64,000 nt of DNA from Pseudomonadota bacterium (lineage in GTDB: Bacteria; Pseudomonadota; Alphaproteobacteria; Rhizobiales; MH13): the NCBI GenBank assembly GCA_039024915.1, contig JBCCPK010000003.1, forward strand, positions 186,001 to 250,000, read 5' to 3'. The notes beneath the pieces are model-generated. The model saw nothing but the letters and a program-made list of their open reading frames with translations. It had not been told where the DNA came from and did not search any database. Numbering within the stretch: position 1 is the first letter of the stretch; the number at the start of each line of letters is the position of its first letter. A program made the translations under genes and the position numbers. Of the stretch, positions 18,794-26,931 are shown piece by piece.

Positions 18794-19434
18794 TGCCCTC
18801 ACCGATCGCCGAACCCGGCTTGATCTTGCATGACTTTGCCCTGGACCTTGCAGGTTACACGGTCCGGCTCGCGGCGAGTCTTGTGGGCAAGCCTCTGACG
18901 GTGGTCGATGTCGACAAAGTGCCAGGCGAGGAACATTTGTCCGATGCGCTGCTGGACCTCAATCCACTCGCTACCCTGCCCATCCTCAGGAGCGGCGACG
19001 ACGTTTTGTGCGAACCTGGGGCGATGGTGCTGCATCTTTGCGATGGGACGCCGTTCGCCGCGGAATCAACCAAGGCGCTCGATTGGGCTGTAACGGCAAG
19101 TGCGCTGCTAAGCCTCTTCAACCAAACGCGCCATGAACTGCTGTTCAGCCAGTCGCGACCGATTGATGACGAGGCGTTCGGGCTGGCGCGGTCGCAGATC
19201 TCAGCACGCATTCGAACCCTCGAAGATTATCTCAGCTTCAAGTGTAACGGCGATCAACTATTTCTTCTTGGCGACGGGCCAAGCGCGGCTGACCTTCTGG
19301 CGTTCCCAGCCTTTGCTCAGTCCCGCGACCTAGGCATCGAGCCTGAGCCCTATCCCGCGCTGAGGCTTTGGGCGCGCCGTATCCGCGCGCTACCGGGTTT
19401 CATCGGCATGCCCGGCATTCCGGATTACCACTGA
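18790..19434 (+). CDS. Glutathione S-transferase-like protein, NdmE-like role proposed
   Basis: The 214-residue protein has a thioredoxin-fold N-terminus (LHDFALDLAGYTVRLAASL, LNPLATLPIL, then a CEPGAMVLHLCD segment in the usual E-S/G-x-A-I position) and an all-helical C-terminal domain. No typical catalytic Ser/Tyr/Cys stands out at the N-terminus. In the caffeine-degrading NdmCDE complex, a GST-like protein (NdmE) is a structural partner of a Rieske-less demethylase. The same combination in this operon suggests that role. Its ATG overlaps the Rieske gene stop. Confidence 0.75.
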   Translation: MMPSPIAEPGLILHDFALDLAGYTVRLAASLVGKPLTVVDVDKVPGEEHLSDALLDLNPLATLPILRSGDDVLCEPGAMVLHLCDGTPFAAESTKALDWAVTASALLSLFNQTRHELLFSQSRPIDDEAFGLARSQISARIRTLEDYLSFKCNGDQLFLLGDGPSAADLLAFPAFAQSRDLGIEPEPYPALRLWARRIRALPGFIGMPGIPDYH

Positions 19435-21023
19435 TGCCGTTCGTTTCGACCGAGACGCTTGCAGCGGGATATGATCATATAGTCGTGGGAAGCGGCTCTG
19501 CCGGATGCGTGATTGCCCGCCGCCTTGTCGAGCGAACCTCTTCAGACGTTCTGCTTATCGAAGCTGGCAGCCGCCACTATGCAGCGCCGGAGCTGACCGA
19601 TCCGACCGCGTGGGTGCCGCTTGCGGGCGGAGAGCACGATTGGGGCTGGTCCTACGCGCCAAACCCCAGGTTAAATGACAGGGCAATCCCCATTCCCCGC
19701 GGTAAGGTTCTTGGTGGCTCGAGCAGCATCAACGCCATGATGTGGTACCGCGGCCACCCTGAAGACTACGATCGTTGGAATGTTCCCGGCTGGAGCTGGG
19801 CGGACTGCCTTCCCGCGTTCAAGGCCTGCGAGACTTGGGAAGAGGGAGAAACCCGATTTCGCGGTGGCTGCGGCCCGTTGCAAATCAACCGGCCCCCTGA
19901 GCCACATCCGATGGCTGAAGCGCTGATAGATGGGCTTGCCGAGTTGGGCCACAGCCGGCTTGAAGACCCGAACGGGCCTTCAAACGACGGGGCGGCGATC
20001 GCTAACCTCAACATCTGTGAAGGTAAGCGCTGGTCGAGCGCCAAGGGGTACCTAGAGCCCTTTTTGCGGAACCCAAGGCTTTCGATCCTGACAGATGCCA
20101 CGGTCCATCGCCTTATCATACAAGGTGGACGGGCCGTTGCGGTTGAGCTCGAGGCTAGCGGCGAGGCCCTGCAGATCCAAGCGACATCGGGCATCATTGT
20201 GTGCGCGGGCGCACTTGAAACACCACGGCTTCTCACACTGTCCGGAATAGCCGATGCGAAAGAGCTCAAGCGCCTCGGCGTCCCGGTTGCGGCAGACCTT
20301 CCGGGGGTTGGGAGAAACCTTCAGGACCACCCGCTGGTGCGTGCCATCAATATTCGGACCCGGGTCCCCTTCGGTCTGCCCACCGACAATGGCGGCGGAG
20401 CAATTGCGAATGTGCGCTCGAGTAGCGAGAAGCACCGTCCCGATATCCATTTGCTGCCAATCCAAAATGCGTCAGGAGGACCTGATCTCCGCGCAGCCTA
20501 CGAACTGTCAGGACCAGCGGCGGCAGTCGCTGTAGGCGTCATGGACTCGCGGAGCATCGGGTCAGTGCGTGTGAACAGCACTGAGCCAAGGGACGCGATG
20601 ACACTTGACGCCAATTTCCTCCACGAGCCGTCCGACTGGCACGCAATGCGCGCAGCGGTGCGGCTTGCCATCGCAACAGTTCAAACCAAAGCCTTAGCAA
20701 AGATTTTTGATGGGTTTCTCGCGCCAACGTCTTTCGAGACCGATGACGAGATTGACGCGTTCATCCGAACGTCATGTTCAACCTTCTACCACTGTTGCGG
20801 AACGGCAAAGATGGGCATCGACAGCGATCCCATGGCGGTTGTCGATCCTCATTTGCGCGTGCGCGGCATCGAGAATCTGATGGTCTGCGATGCATCGGTT
20901 ATTCCGATCATTCCCACCTGCAATACCCATGCGCCCGTAACCATGCTTGCCGAACGGGCCGCCTCGTTTCTTGCGGACCCCGAAGTAGCCAGCGTAGCGG
21001 CAAAGGAGCGAGTACCGGCATGA
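19434..21023 (+). CDS. GMC-family FAD-dependent alcohol oxidoreductase
   Basis: The 529-residue flavoprotein starts at ATG 19434, overlapping the previous stop as TGATG. The FAD loop is GSGSAG (residues 19-24). The two GMC signatures are seen in GKVLGGSSSINAMMWYRGH and in ICAGALETPRLLTLSGI-like form, and the C-terminal catalytic His lies in YHCCGTAKMG. Family members oxidise choline, alcohols or sugars. In this operon it may oxidise an alcohol or hydroxymethyl intermediate released by an oxygenase, with the aldehyde dehydrogenase at the operon end finishing the step. The substrate is inferred only in outline. Confidence 0.88.
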   Translation: MPFVSTETLAAGYDHIVVGSGSAGCVIARRLVERTSSDVLLIEAGSRHYAAPELTDPTAWVPLAGGEHDWGWSYAPNPRLNDRAIPIPRGKVLGGSSSINAMMWYRGHPEDYDRWNVPGWSWADCLPAFKACETWEEGETRFRGGCGPLQINRPPEPHPMAEALIDGLAELGHSRLEDPNGPSNDGAAIANLNICEGKRWSSAKGYLEPFLRNPRLSILTDATVHRLIIQGGRAVAVELEASGEALQIQATSGIIVCAGALETPRLLTLSGIADAKELKRLGVPVAADLPGVGRNLQDHPLVRAINIRTRVPFGLPTDNGGGAIANVRSSSEKHRPDIHLLPIQNASGGPDLRAAYELSGPAAAVAVGVMDSRSIGSVRVNSTEPRDAMTLDANFLHEPSDWHAMRAAVRLAIATVQTKALAKIFDGFLAPTSFETDDEIDAFIRTSCSTFYHCCGTAKMGIDSDPMAVVDPHLRVRGIENLMVCDASVIPIIPTCNTHAPVTMLAERAASFLADPEVASVAAKERVPA

Positions 21024-22396
21024 AAAGGACGACCGTTCTGACCGCAGATATCGTGGTGACGATGGACGACAGGCTGACCGTGCTGCAGGACGGCGGCGTC
21101 GCTATCAAAGGAGACACAATCGCAGCGGTGGGTTCCAAAACGGAACTTGTCGCTGCTTTTCCGACCGCTGAAGTCGTTCATCACGCCGATAGCCTTCTGA
21201 TGCCGGGATTGATCAACGCTCATGCGCATTCAGGCATGCTCCGCGGCACCGCCGAGCATTTGCCGGTGTGGGAATGGCTTACCGAGCACATCAATCCTAT
21301 GCACAAAGTGCTCAATGCCACCGAAGCACGCGCAGCCTCGCGGCTGTGCTACGCTGAGTCCTTGCTTGGCGGCACCACCACAGTCGTCGATATGTGGCGG
21401 TTCATGGACGAAGCCTGCGCGGTCGCGGACAGTTTGGGTAATCGCCTCGTTGCCGTGCCATACGTTGGCGCCCACCCCGATTATGACTACTTCGAAACGC
21501 TCGACGATAATGAGCAACTTCTCGAGACATGGCAGGGTGCTGCCGCTGGTCGAGTTAGCGTATGGGTTGGTCTTGAGCACCCCTTCTACACGGACGAGGA
21601 TGGGTGGGCGCGCGCGGTCGATCTGGCAAAGCGCCACAAAACGGGCATCAACACCCATTGCTCGGAAGCTCAAATCGAAGTTGCGGAGTTTCACAAACGC
21701 TTCGGCAAGGCCCCCGTCCTTGCGCTCGACGATAGAGGTTTCTTTGAACCGCCTGTCAGCCTGATCGCGCATGGCGTTTGGCTTGGAGATGACGAAATCG
21801 CGCTGGTTGCGGAAAAGGGTGGGTCGGTTTCGCACAACCCGATCTCAAACATGAAACTCGCATCAGGCATCGCCCCGGTTGAGGCGCTCCGCCAAGCGGG
21901 AATTCCCTGCGGTCTCGGCACCGATGGTGAAAAGGAAAACAACAACTTCGATATGTTCGAAGAACTGAAGGCGGCATCCTTGATGGCGAAGCTCAAGGAT
22001 TTGAACGCCGCAGCGCTCGACAGCTGGGAGGTGCTGAAGATGGCGACCTGCGAAGGCGCCCGCGCCCTCGGTATGGGCGATGTGATTGGGTCACTCGAGC
22101 CGGGCAAACAAGCCGATATCATTGCCATCGCCACCGATACACCGCGCATGACGCCGCTCTTCGCTGAAGGCGGGTTCTCAAACATCCACCACAACCTCGT
22201 GCACGCCGTGCGCGCCTCGGACGTCCGTATGACTATGGTCGCTGGGAGTGTTGTTGCGCATGATGGTCTCCTTGCGAACGATAGGATGGACGACATCCTT
22301 ACGGAGGTCCGTTCTCTGGCGCCTGGATTGTTCGCGCGGCGCGCGGCCTTTCTTGAAAAACACAGACAAGGATTGGTGCAGTGGGTCGCTGGTTGA
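21020..22396 (+). CDS. Metal-dependent amidohydrolase (deaminase group)
   Basis: The 458-residue enzyme belongs to the TrzA/MtaD-type amidohydrolases. Metal ligands are NAHAHSG (H68, H70), NTHCSE, IAHGVW and the Asp in GLGTDGEKENN. The beta-sandwich subdomain at the N-terminus (ADIVVTMDD) and GSLEPGKQADIIAI at the C-terminus are standard. Relatives deaminate methylthioadenosine, guanine or triazines. The true start is ATG 21020, overlapping the GMC stop as ATGA, even though the frame extends upstream. Placed within an oxygenase operon, it probably deaminates or hydrolyses the heterocyclic substrate. Confidence 0.87.
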   Translation: MKRTTVLTADIVVTMDDRLTVLQDGGVAIKGDTIAAVGSKTELVAAFPTAEVVHHADSLLMPGLINAHAHSGMLRGTAEHLPVWEWLTEHINPMHKVLNATEARAASRLCYAESLLGGTTTVVDMWRFMDEACAVADSLGNRLVAVPYVGAHPDYDYFETLDDNEQLLETWQGAAAGRVSVWVGLEHPFYTDEDGWARAVDLAKRHKTGINTHCSEAQIEVAEFHKRFGKAPVLALDDRGFFEPPVSLIAHGVWLGDDEIALVAEKGGSVSHNPISNMKLASGIAPVEALRQAGIPCGLGTDGEKENNNFDMFEELKAASLMAKLKDLNAAALDSWEVLKMATCEGARALGMGDVIGSLEPGKQADIIAIATDTPRMTPLFAEGGFSNIHHNLVHAVRASDVRMTMVAGSVVAHDGLLANDRMDDILTEVRSLAPGLFARRAAFLEKHRQGLVQWVAG

Positions 22397-22415
22397 AGCA
22401 CAGGGGAGTAGCTCC

Positions 22416-23291
22416 ATGACGAAAACGCAGGACCGCGTCGCTCTCGACCAATGGTACGCCGTGGCGTCGCCCGAAGAGGTGGGACCCGATGGCTTCCGAA
22501 CGCGCTTGCTCGGGCAGGACATCCTGGTCGAGAGGGACGGCAAAGATGGATATCTCGTTCGCGAAATGACTAACGGTGATCTCGGCCCGCCGCTCCCCAC
22601 CGACCAGAAGTTCACGTGCATCTGGACGACGCTCGGATCGCCCGAACGTCCGATCTTCGACATCACTGAAGCCGACGAACCCAATCGCCGTGTTGTGCCG
22701 TGCGGTTGGTTTACGTTGCGCGCATCGGGATTGCGGATCGTCGAGAACTTCCTCGACATGGCTCACTTTCCGTTCGTGCACACAGATATACTTGGATCGG
22801 AACCGCACACAGATGTGCCCGACTACCAATTCGAGATACGCCGCGATGTCGATGAAGTCTGGGCGACCAACTGTACGTTTTTTCAACCCCAGGTAACGGC
22901 GGGAACGGCGGGTGCGTTCGCGCAGCTTTCCTATCGTGTCCCCAGCCCTTTTGTGGTGATGCTCTACCGTGTCAGCCCTTCGGACCCATCACGGCTCGAC
23001 GCGATCGCCGCCTTTATACAGCCGATGGAGGAAGACCTCTGCCGGGCGATCCCGGTTATGTATCTGGTCGACCCGGACAGCAGTCACACCGCCCTGCTGA
23101 AGTTCGAGCAAGTGATCTTCGCTCAAGACAAGATCATTATCGAAAACCAGCGTCCCCTCCTGCTGCCGCTGCATGCCCAGGACGAAATTCCAACCCGCGC
23201 TGACGGCTCCTCCGTCGCCTATCGGCGATGGCTTAAGCAAAAGGGCATTACGTACGGCACAACCACGCCTTGCCCTGAGGCCGTTGCATGA
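22416..23291 (+). CDS. Rieske-type oxygenase catalytic subunit lacking the Rieske cluster (NdmC-like)
   Basis: The 291-residue protein has the catalytic (SRPBCC-fold) half of a Rieske oxygenase. EN111FLD114MAH117FPFVH122 gives the bridging Asp and the two iron His ligands, and D238 in FAQDKIIIENQ is the likely third ligand. The first 95 or so residues resemble a Rieske domain in strand pattern, but no CxH or CxxH pair exists, so no cluster can form. Electrons must come from another protein; the Rieske protein at 18224-18793 in the same operon is the obvious source. GGGGAG lies seven bases before the ATG, and the stop overlaps the next gene as ATGA. Confidence 0.88.
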   Translation: MTKTQDRVALDQWYAVASPEEVGPDGFRTRLLGQDILVERDGKDGYLVREMTNGDLGPPLPTDQKFTCIWTTLGSPERPIFDITEADEPNRRVVPCGWFTLRASGLRIVENFLDMAHFPFVHTDILGSEPHTDVPDYQFEIRRDVDEVWATNCTFFQPQVTAGTAGAFAQLSYRVPSPFVVMLYRVSPSDPSRLDAIAAFIQPMEEDLCRAIPVMYLVDPDSSHTALLKFEQVIFAQDKIIIENQRPLLLPLHAQDEIPTRADGSSVAYRRWLKQKGITYGTTTPCPEAVA

Positions 23292-26200
23292 TGCGACTGT
23301 TACGGCCAACGAAACTGGACGAGGCCATCGACGCTCTGGCGGCCGACGATGCGCGCCCTATCGCCGGGGGTACTGCGCTGCAGCTAACGTGGGAGGCTGG
23401 CGCCAAAAAACCTGGCGTACTGGTTGACCTGTCGCAGATCGAAGAGCTGCGCGGACACGCGTGTGACGAAGGGTCCGTACGACTGGGTGCGCTAACGCGC
23501 ATCAGTGCGCTGATCGAAGACGAGGCATTGAGGCGTCATCTGCCGCTCCTTGCAACTGCGGCGCGCGATGTTGGCGGACCTTCGGTGCGCTCAATGGGCA
23601 CAGTGGGTGGTCAGATAGGCTGGGGCGCTGGATGTCTTCTGCCGGCTATGTTGGCTCTTGATGCGCAGGTGGAGTGGATCAGCGCTCGGGGCTCAGGCAC
23701 CTGCTATCTCGACGCGTTCCTCGCTCAAGGACAGGACGCGCTGGTGACGGCGATCACGGTGCCAACTCAACCGGATGGCGGTGACACAGTCTGGCGTAAG
23801 GTCGGTCTGCGAGCTGCTTTCACACCTGGCGTCATCGCAGTCGCTGCGGTGGTCGTGCGTGATGGCGATGACGATGGCGATGGCGACGGCGTGCGCCGCG
23901 CCCGGCTCGCGGTGGGATCAGGCGCAACACGACCCCAGCGCTTGAAGACGGTCGAAGACAGACTGTGTCTTGAGGGCCTGGGAGCGCTGGACGCTGCCAG
24001 CCTGCAAGCCGCGATCGATGCGCCAGACGACCATTTGCGCTCTTCCCGGTATCGTAAGCGCGTCGCCGCGCTCGCCCTACTTGATGGCTTGGGCCGGCGG
24101 ACTTGCGATCGGCCACCCATCAAGGCGGCTTTCCGAGCGAACAGATCGCCTTCTAACGGCGAGCGTCGCCTGTCTCGGAAGGACTGCGAACGCGAATGGT
24201 ACGTTCGCTCTGATCTGGCCGACAAGGTGAGCGGCAAACCTGTTTTCCTGACCGATCTGCGGCCCCCCAATGCGCTTTTTGGGAGTATTTTGCGTGCGGA
24301 CTATCCACATGCCCGCATCCTGTCGATCGATACTTCAAAAGCCGAAGCTCTCACGGGCGTTCGCGCCGTTGTCACCCACAAGGATGTACCCGGCTTGAAT
24401 GCATTTGGGATCGTTGTGCAGGACCAACCAGCGCTGTGCGACACGCTGGTGCGATACGAAGGCGATCCCGTTGCAGCTGTTGCCGCGGACACGAAGGAGA
24501 TCGCTGATCAGGCTATCAACCTCATCGACGTAACGTACGAGCCTCTGCCGGTGGTCGATGACCCATTTGAAGCCCTCAAGCCTACCGCGGCACAGCTCCA
24601 TCCTGATGGCAATCTACGAAAGACCGTGACGCTGGAACGTGGAGACGTCGATGCGGCATTTGCGGCGGCGGACTTCGTCGTTGAGGACACCTACAGTACG
24701 CCGCGTCAGATGCACGGCTTTCTTGAAACTGAAGGCGGGGTCGTCACTCCCACCGATGATGGGGGTATCCTGGTTCAGTGCGGCGGCCAGCACGGCGGCC
24801 GGGATCGCGAGCAACTTGCCCGCATTCTCGCCTTACCAGAAGAGAAGATTGAAGTCGTAACCTCTCCAATAGGCGGTGGTTTTGGCGGCAAAGACGAACT
24901 GACAGTCCAGCCGGCACTTGCGCTCCTGGCACTCAAAGCCAAGCAACCGGTACGCCTGCATCTCAGCCGGCGAGAGAGCGTTCGTGCCGGTACCAAGCGC
25001 AACCCGTTTCGCATCACCATGAAGACCGCCTGCGACGCCGCAGGAAACCTTACCGCTCAAAAAGTGGACGCGATCGCTGATGGCGGAGCGCACGCATCAC
25101 TCAGCCTTGCGGTCATCGAAACCGCGATGGAGCATGCCTGCGGGCCGTACTCCATACCCAATGCATCAACGCGCGGCCGACTGGTGGCCACCAACAACGG
25201 CACGTGCGGGGCGTTTCGCGGCTTCGGATGCAATGAAATGACCTTTGCAGTCGAATGTCAGATCGAAAGGCTGGCAGCCCTTGTCGGACTTGATCCCATT
25301 GACATGCGCCGCAAGAACATTCGCCAAGCCGGGACACCTGGGACACTTGGCCAAAAGGTGGGCCCGACCGAACGCTTGTCGGCCATGCTGGACGCAGCAG
25401 CGGCAAGCCCGATCTGGACGGACGACACGCCGTTGCGGCCAGGTGAGGTCAGCGGCGTTGGGATGGCCTTGTGTTACCAAGGCAATGGGCTCGGCACCTT
25501 GCCGCCCGATGAGGGCGATGTTGAGCTTGCACTCGCCGCTGACGGTAAGATCGAGGCGCGCTACGGCCTTGATGAAATGGGACAAGGCATGATCCCGGCT
25601 GTTGCCTCGGCGGTGGCGCAGGCGCTCAGGGTCTGTCGCGACGATATCCGCGTCGTATTTGGCGACACACGCGCCACACCAGACAGTGGATCAACCACCG
25701 CCTCGCGCGGCACCTATGTGGTCTGGAAAGGTGCACAGGTGACAGCCCCCGGCTTGCGCACGGCGCTGCTAAAGTCAGCTTCACGTCTTCTCAATCGCCC
25801 CGTGGATACTCTTGCGCTCGTACCAGGCGGCATCGGAGATGCGCGAACCAACTCACGCAAACCCACACTTACCTTTGCGGACCTCGCAGCCAGCCTTAAC
25901 GAAGACGATCTTCCGGTGGAGCGGCAACACCTTGCCTTTCCCAAAAGCGACTACACGAAGGGCAACGCCCGGTTCCTGTTTATCTCAGGCGCCACCCTTG
26001 CCCGCGTGGCGGTGGATCGCGTTTCTGGAATGGTCCGGGTCGTTCGTCTGGCGCAACACTCGGCGTCGGGCCCCGTTCTCGATGTGGCGTCTTATCTGGG
26101 GCAGATGGAAGGCGCTGCCAGCCAAGGGCTCGGCCTTGCCCTAACCGAACACATCGCAATGGACCAAGGGCGCACGGTCAATGGGAACCTCGACACCTAC

Positions 26201-26431
26201 GTCATGCCATCGCTGCGTGACCGGCCTGAGATCATCGACACCTACGCTTTGGAGGAGCTTGATGCGGGTGACCCCTATGGCCCTCGCGGTGTCGGTGAAC
26301 TCGGCATTGCTGGCGCAGCCCCGGCGGTTGCAAATGCCGTGGCCCAAGCGCTCGAACTGAAAGCGTCAGCAGTCTGGCCCACGGAACTCCCGTTATCGCC
26401 CGAGGCGACACTAGGCTGGATTGCACCATGA
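23288..26431 (+). CDS. FAD-molybdopterin fusion subunit of a xanthine-dehydrogenase-family hydroxylase
   Basis: The 1047-residue protein joins a CoxM-type FAD domain (about 1-275; PIAGGTALQL and VRSMGTVGGQIGWG bind FAD) to a full molybdopterin subunit (about 300-1047; PIGGGFGGKDE, GAFRGFGCNEM, and the catalytic Glu at 1004 in GPRGVGELG). These enzymes hydroxylate carbon next to nitrogen in purines and other heterocycles using water. The 2Fe-2S subunit is the next gene. Fusing FAD and Mo domains while keeping the iron-sulfur part separate is less usual than three subunits or an Fe-S/FAD fusion. XdhC and MobA-like genes at 32262-33796 would mature the cofactor. Confidence 0.92.
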   Translation: MMRLLRPTKLDEAIDALAADDARPIAGGTALQLTWEAGAKKPGVLVDLSQIEELRGHACDEGSVRLGALTRISALIEDEALRRHLPLLATAARDVGGPSVRSMGTVGGQIGWGAGCLLPAMLALDAQVEWISARGSGTCYLDAFLAQGQDALVTAITVPTQPDGGDTVWRKVGLRAAFTPGVIAVAAVVVRDGDDDGDGDGVRRARLAVGSGATRPQRLKTVEDRLCLEGLGALDAASLQAAIDAPDDHLRSSRYRKRVAALALLDGLGRRTCDRPPIKAAFRANRSPSNGERRLSRKDCEREWYVRSDLADKVSGKPVFLTDLRPPNALFGSILRADYPHARILSIDTSKAEALTGVRAVVTHKDVPGLNAFGIVVQDQPALCDTLVRYEGDPVAAVAADTKEIADQAINLIDVTYEPLPVVDDPFEALKPTAAQLHPDGNLRKTVTLERGDVDAAFAAADFVVEDTYSTPRQMHGFLETEGGVVTPTDDGGILVQCGGQHGGRDREQLARILALPEEKIEVVTSPIGGGFGGKDELTVQPALALLALKAKQPVRLHLSRRESVRAGTKRNPFRITMKTACDAAGNLTAQKVDAIADGGAHASLSLAVIETAMEHACGPYSIPNASTRGRLVATNNGTCGAFRGFGCNEMTFAVECQIERLAALVGLDPIDMRRKNIRQAGTPGTLGQKVGPTERLSAMLDAAAASPIWTDDTPLRPGEVSGVGMALCYQGNGLGTLPPDEGDVELALAADGKIEARYGLDEMGQGMIPAVASAVAQALRVCRDDIRVVFGDTRATPDSGSTTASRGTYVVWKGAQVTAPGLRTALLKSASRLLNRPVDTLALVPGGIGDARTNSRKPTLTFADLAASLNEDDLPVERQHLAFPKSDYTKGNARFLFISGATLARVAVDRVSGMVRVVRLAQHSASGPVLDVASYLGQMEGAASQGLGLALTEHIAMDQGRTVNGNLDTYVMPSLRDRPEIIDTYALEELDAGDPYGPRGVGELGIAGAAPAVANAVAQALELKASAVWPTELPLSPEATLGWIAP
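23861..23890 (+). repeat. Hexanucleotide GATGGC-type repeat inside the FAD domain
   Basis: Five imperfect GATGGC/GACGAT-like hexamers encode a run of alternating Asp and Gly (residues about 192-201), between the conserved strands of the CoxM-like domain. It is in frame and looks like a flexible loop expansion. Such a tract can change length by slippage in units of six without shifting the frame. Confidence 0.6.
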
Positions 26432-26931
26432 AGCCTGTATCTGCAGAGAATTGTCAGGCTATCTCGTTTCATTTGAATGGTCGGAGCCTCTCGGTGGCGG
26501 TCGACGCTGAAGCGCGCCTTGTGGAGGTCTTGCGTGACCACATTGAAGAAACCGGGACAAAGGTCGGGTGTTCAATTGGCCGCTGCGGTGCCTGTACTGT
26601 GCTCATCGACGGGCTTGCGAGCAATGCGTGCCTTGCATTCGCGTGGCAAGTGGCTGGCCGGGAAGTCATCACCATCGAAGGTGTCGCGATGCTTTCCGCG
26701 GCCACTGAGGTGCAGGCTGGTCTGCTCGAAGAGTCGGCTTTCCAATGCGGTTATTGCGCCCCCGGCTTCGTCATGGCGCTAACTGGATTTCTATCACGCA
26801 ACCCTCAAGCGGATGATGATGAAGTCATCGCGGCGCTTGAAGGCAACATCTGCCGCTGCACAGGATATGCGTCGATTGTTCGGGGCGCGCTGAACGCAGC
26901 GGCTCGCGTTCGCGGCGCCAGCGCGCCATGA
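26428..26931 (+). CDS. 2Fe-2S subunit of the molybdenum hydroxylase
   Basis: The 167-residue protein has a plant-type 2Fe-2S domain (CSIGRCGACTVLIDG with a following Cys in NACLAF) and a C-terminal helical 2Fe-2S domain (QCGYCAPGFVMAL and CRCTGY). This is the CoxS/XdhC-type small subunit that passes electrons between the molybdenum centre and FAD. It overlaps both neighbours by ATGA, so it should be made together with the fusion subunit at 23288-26431. Confidence 0.95.
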   Translation: MKPVSAENCQAISFHLNGRSLSVAVDAEARLVEVLRDHIEETGTKVGCSIGRCGACTVLIDGLASNACLAFAWQVAGREVITIEGVAMLSAATEVQAGLLEESAFQCGYCAPGFVMALTGFLSRNPQADDDEVIAALEGNICRCTGYASIVRGALNAAARVRGASAP

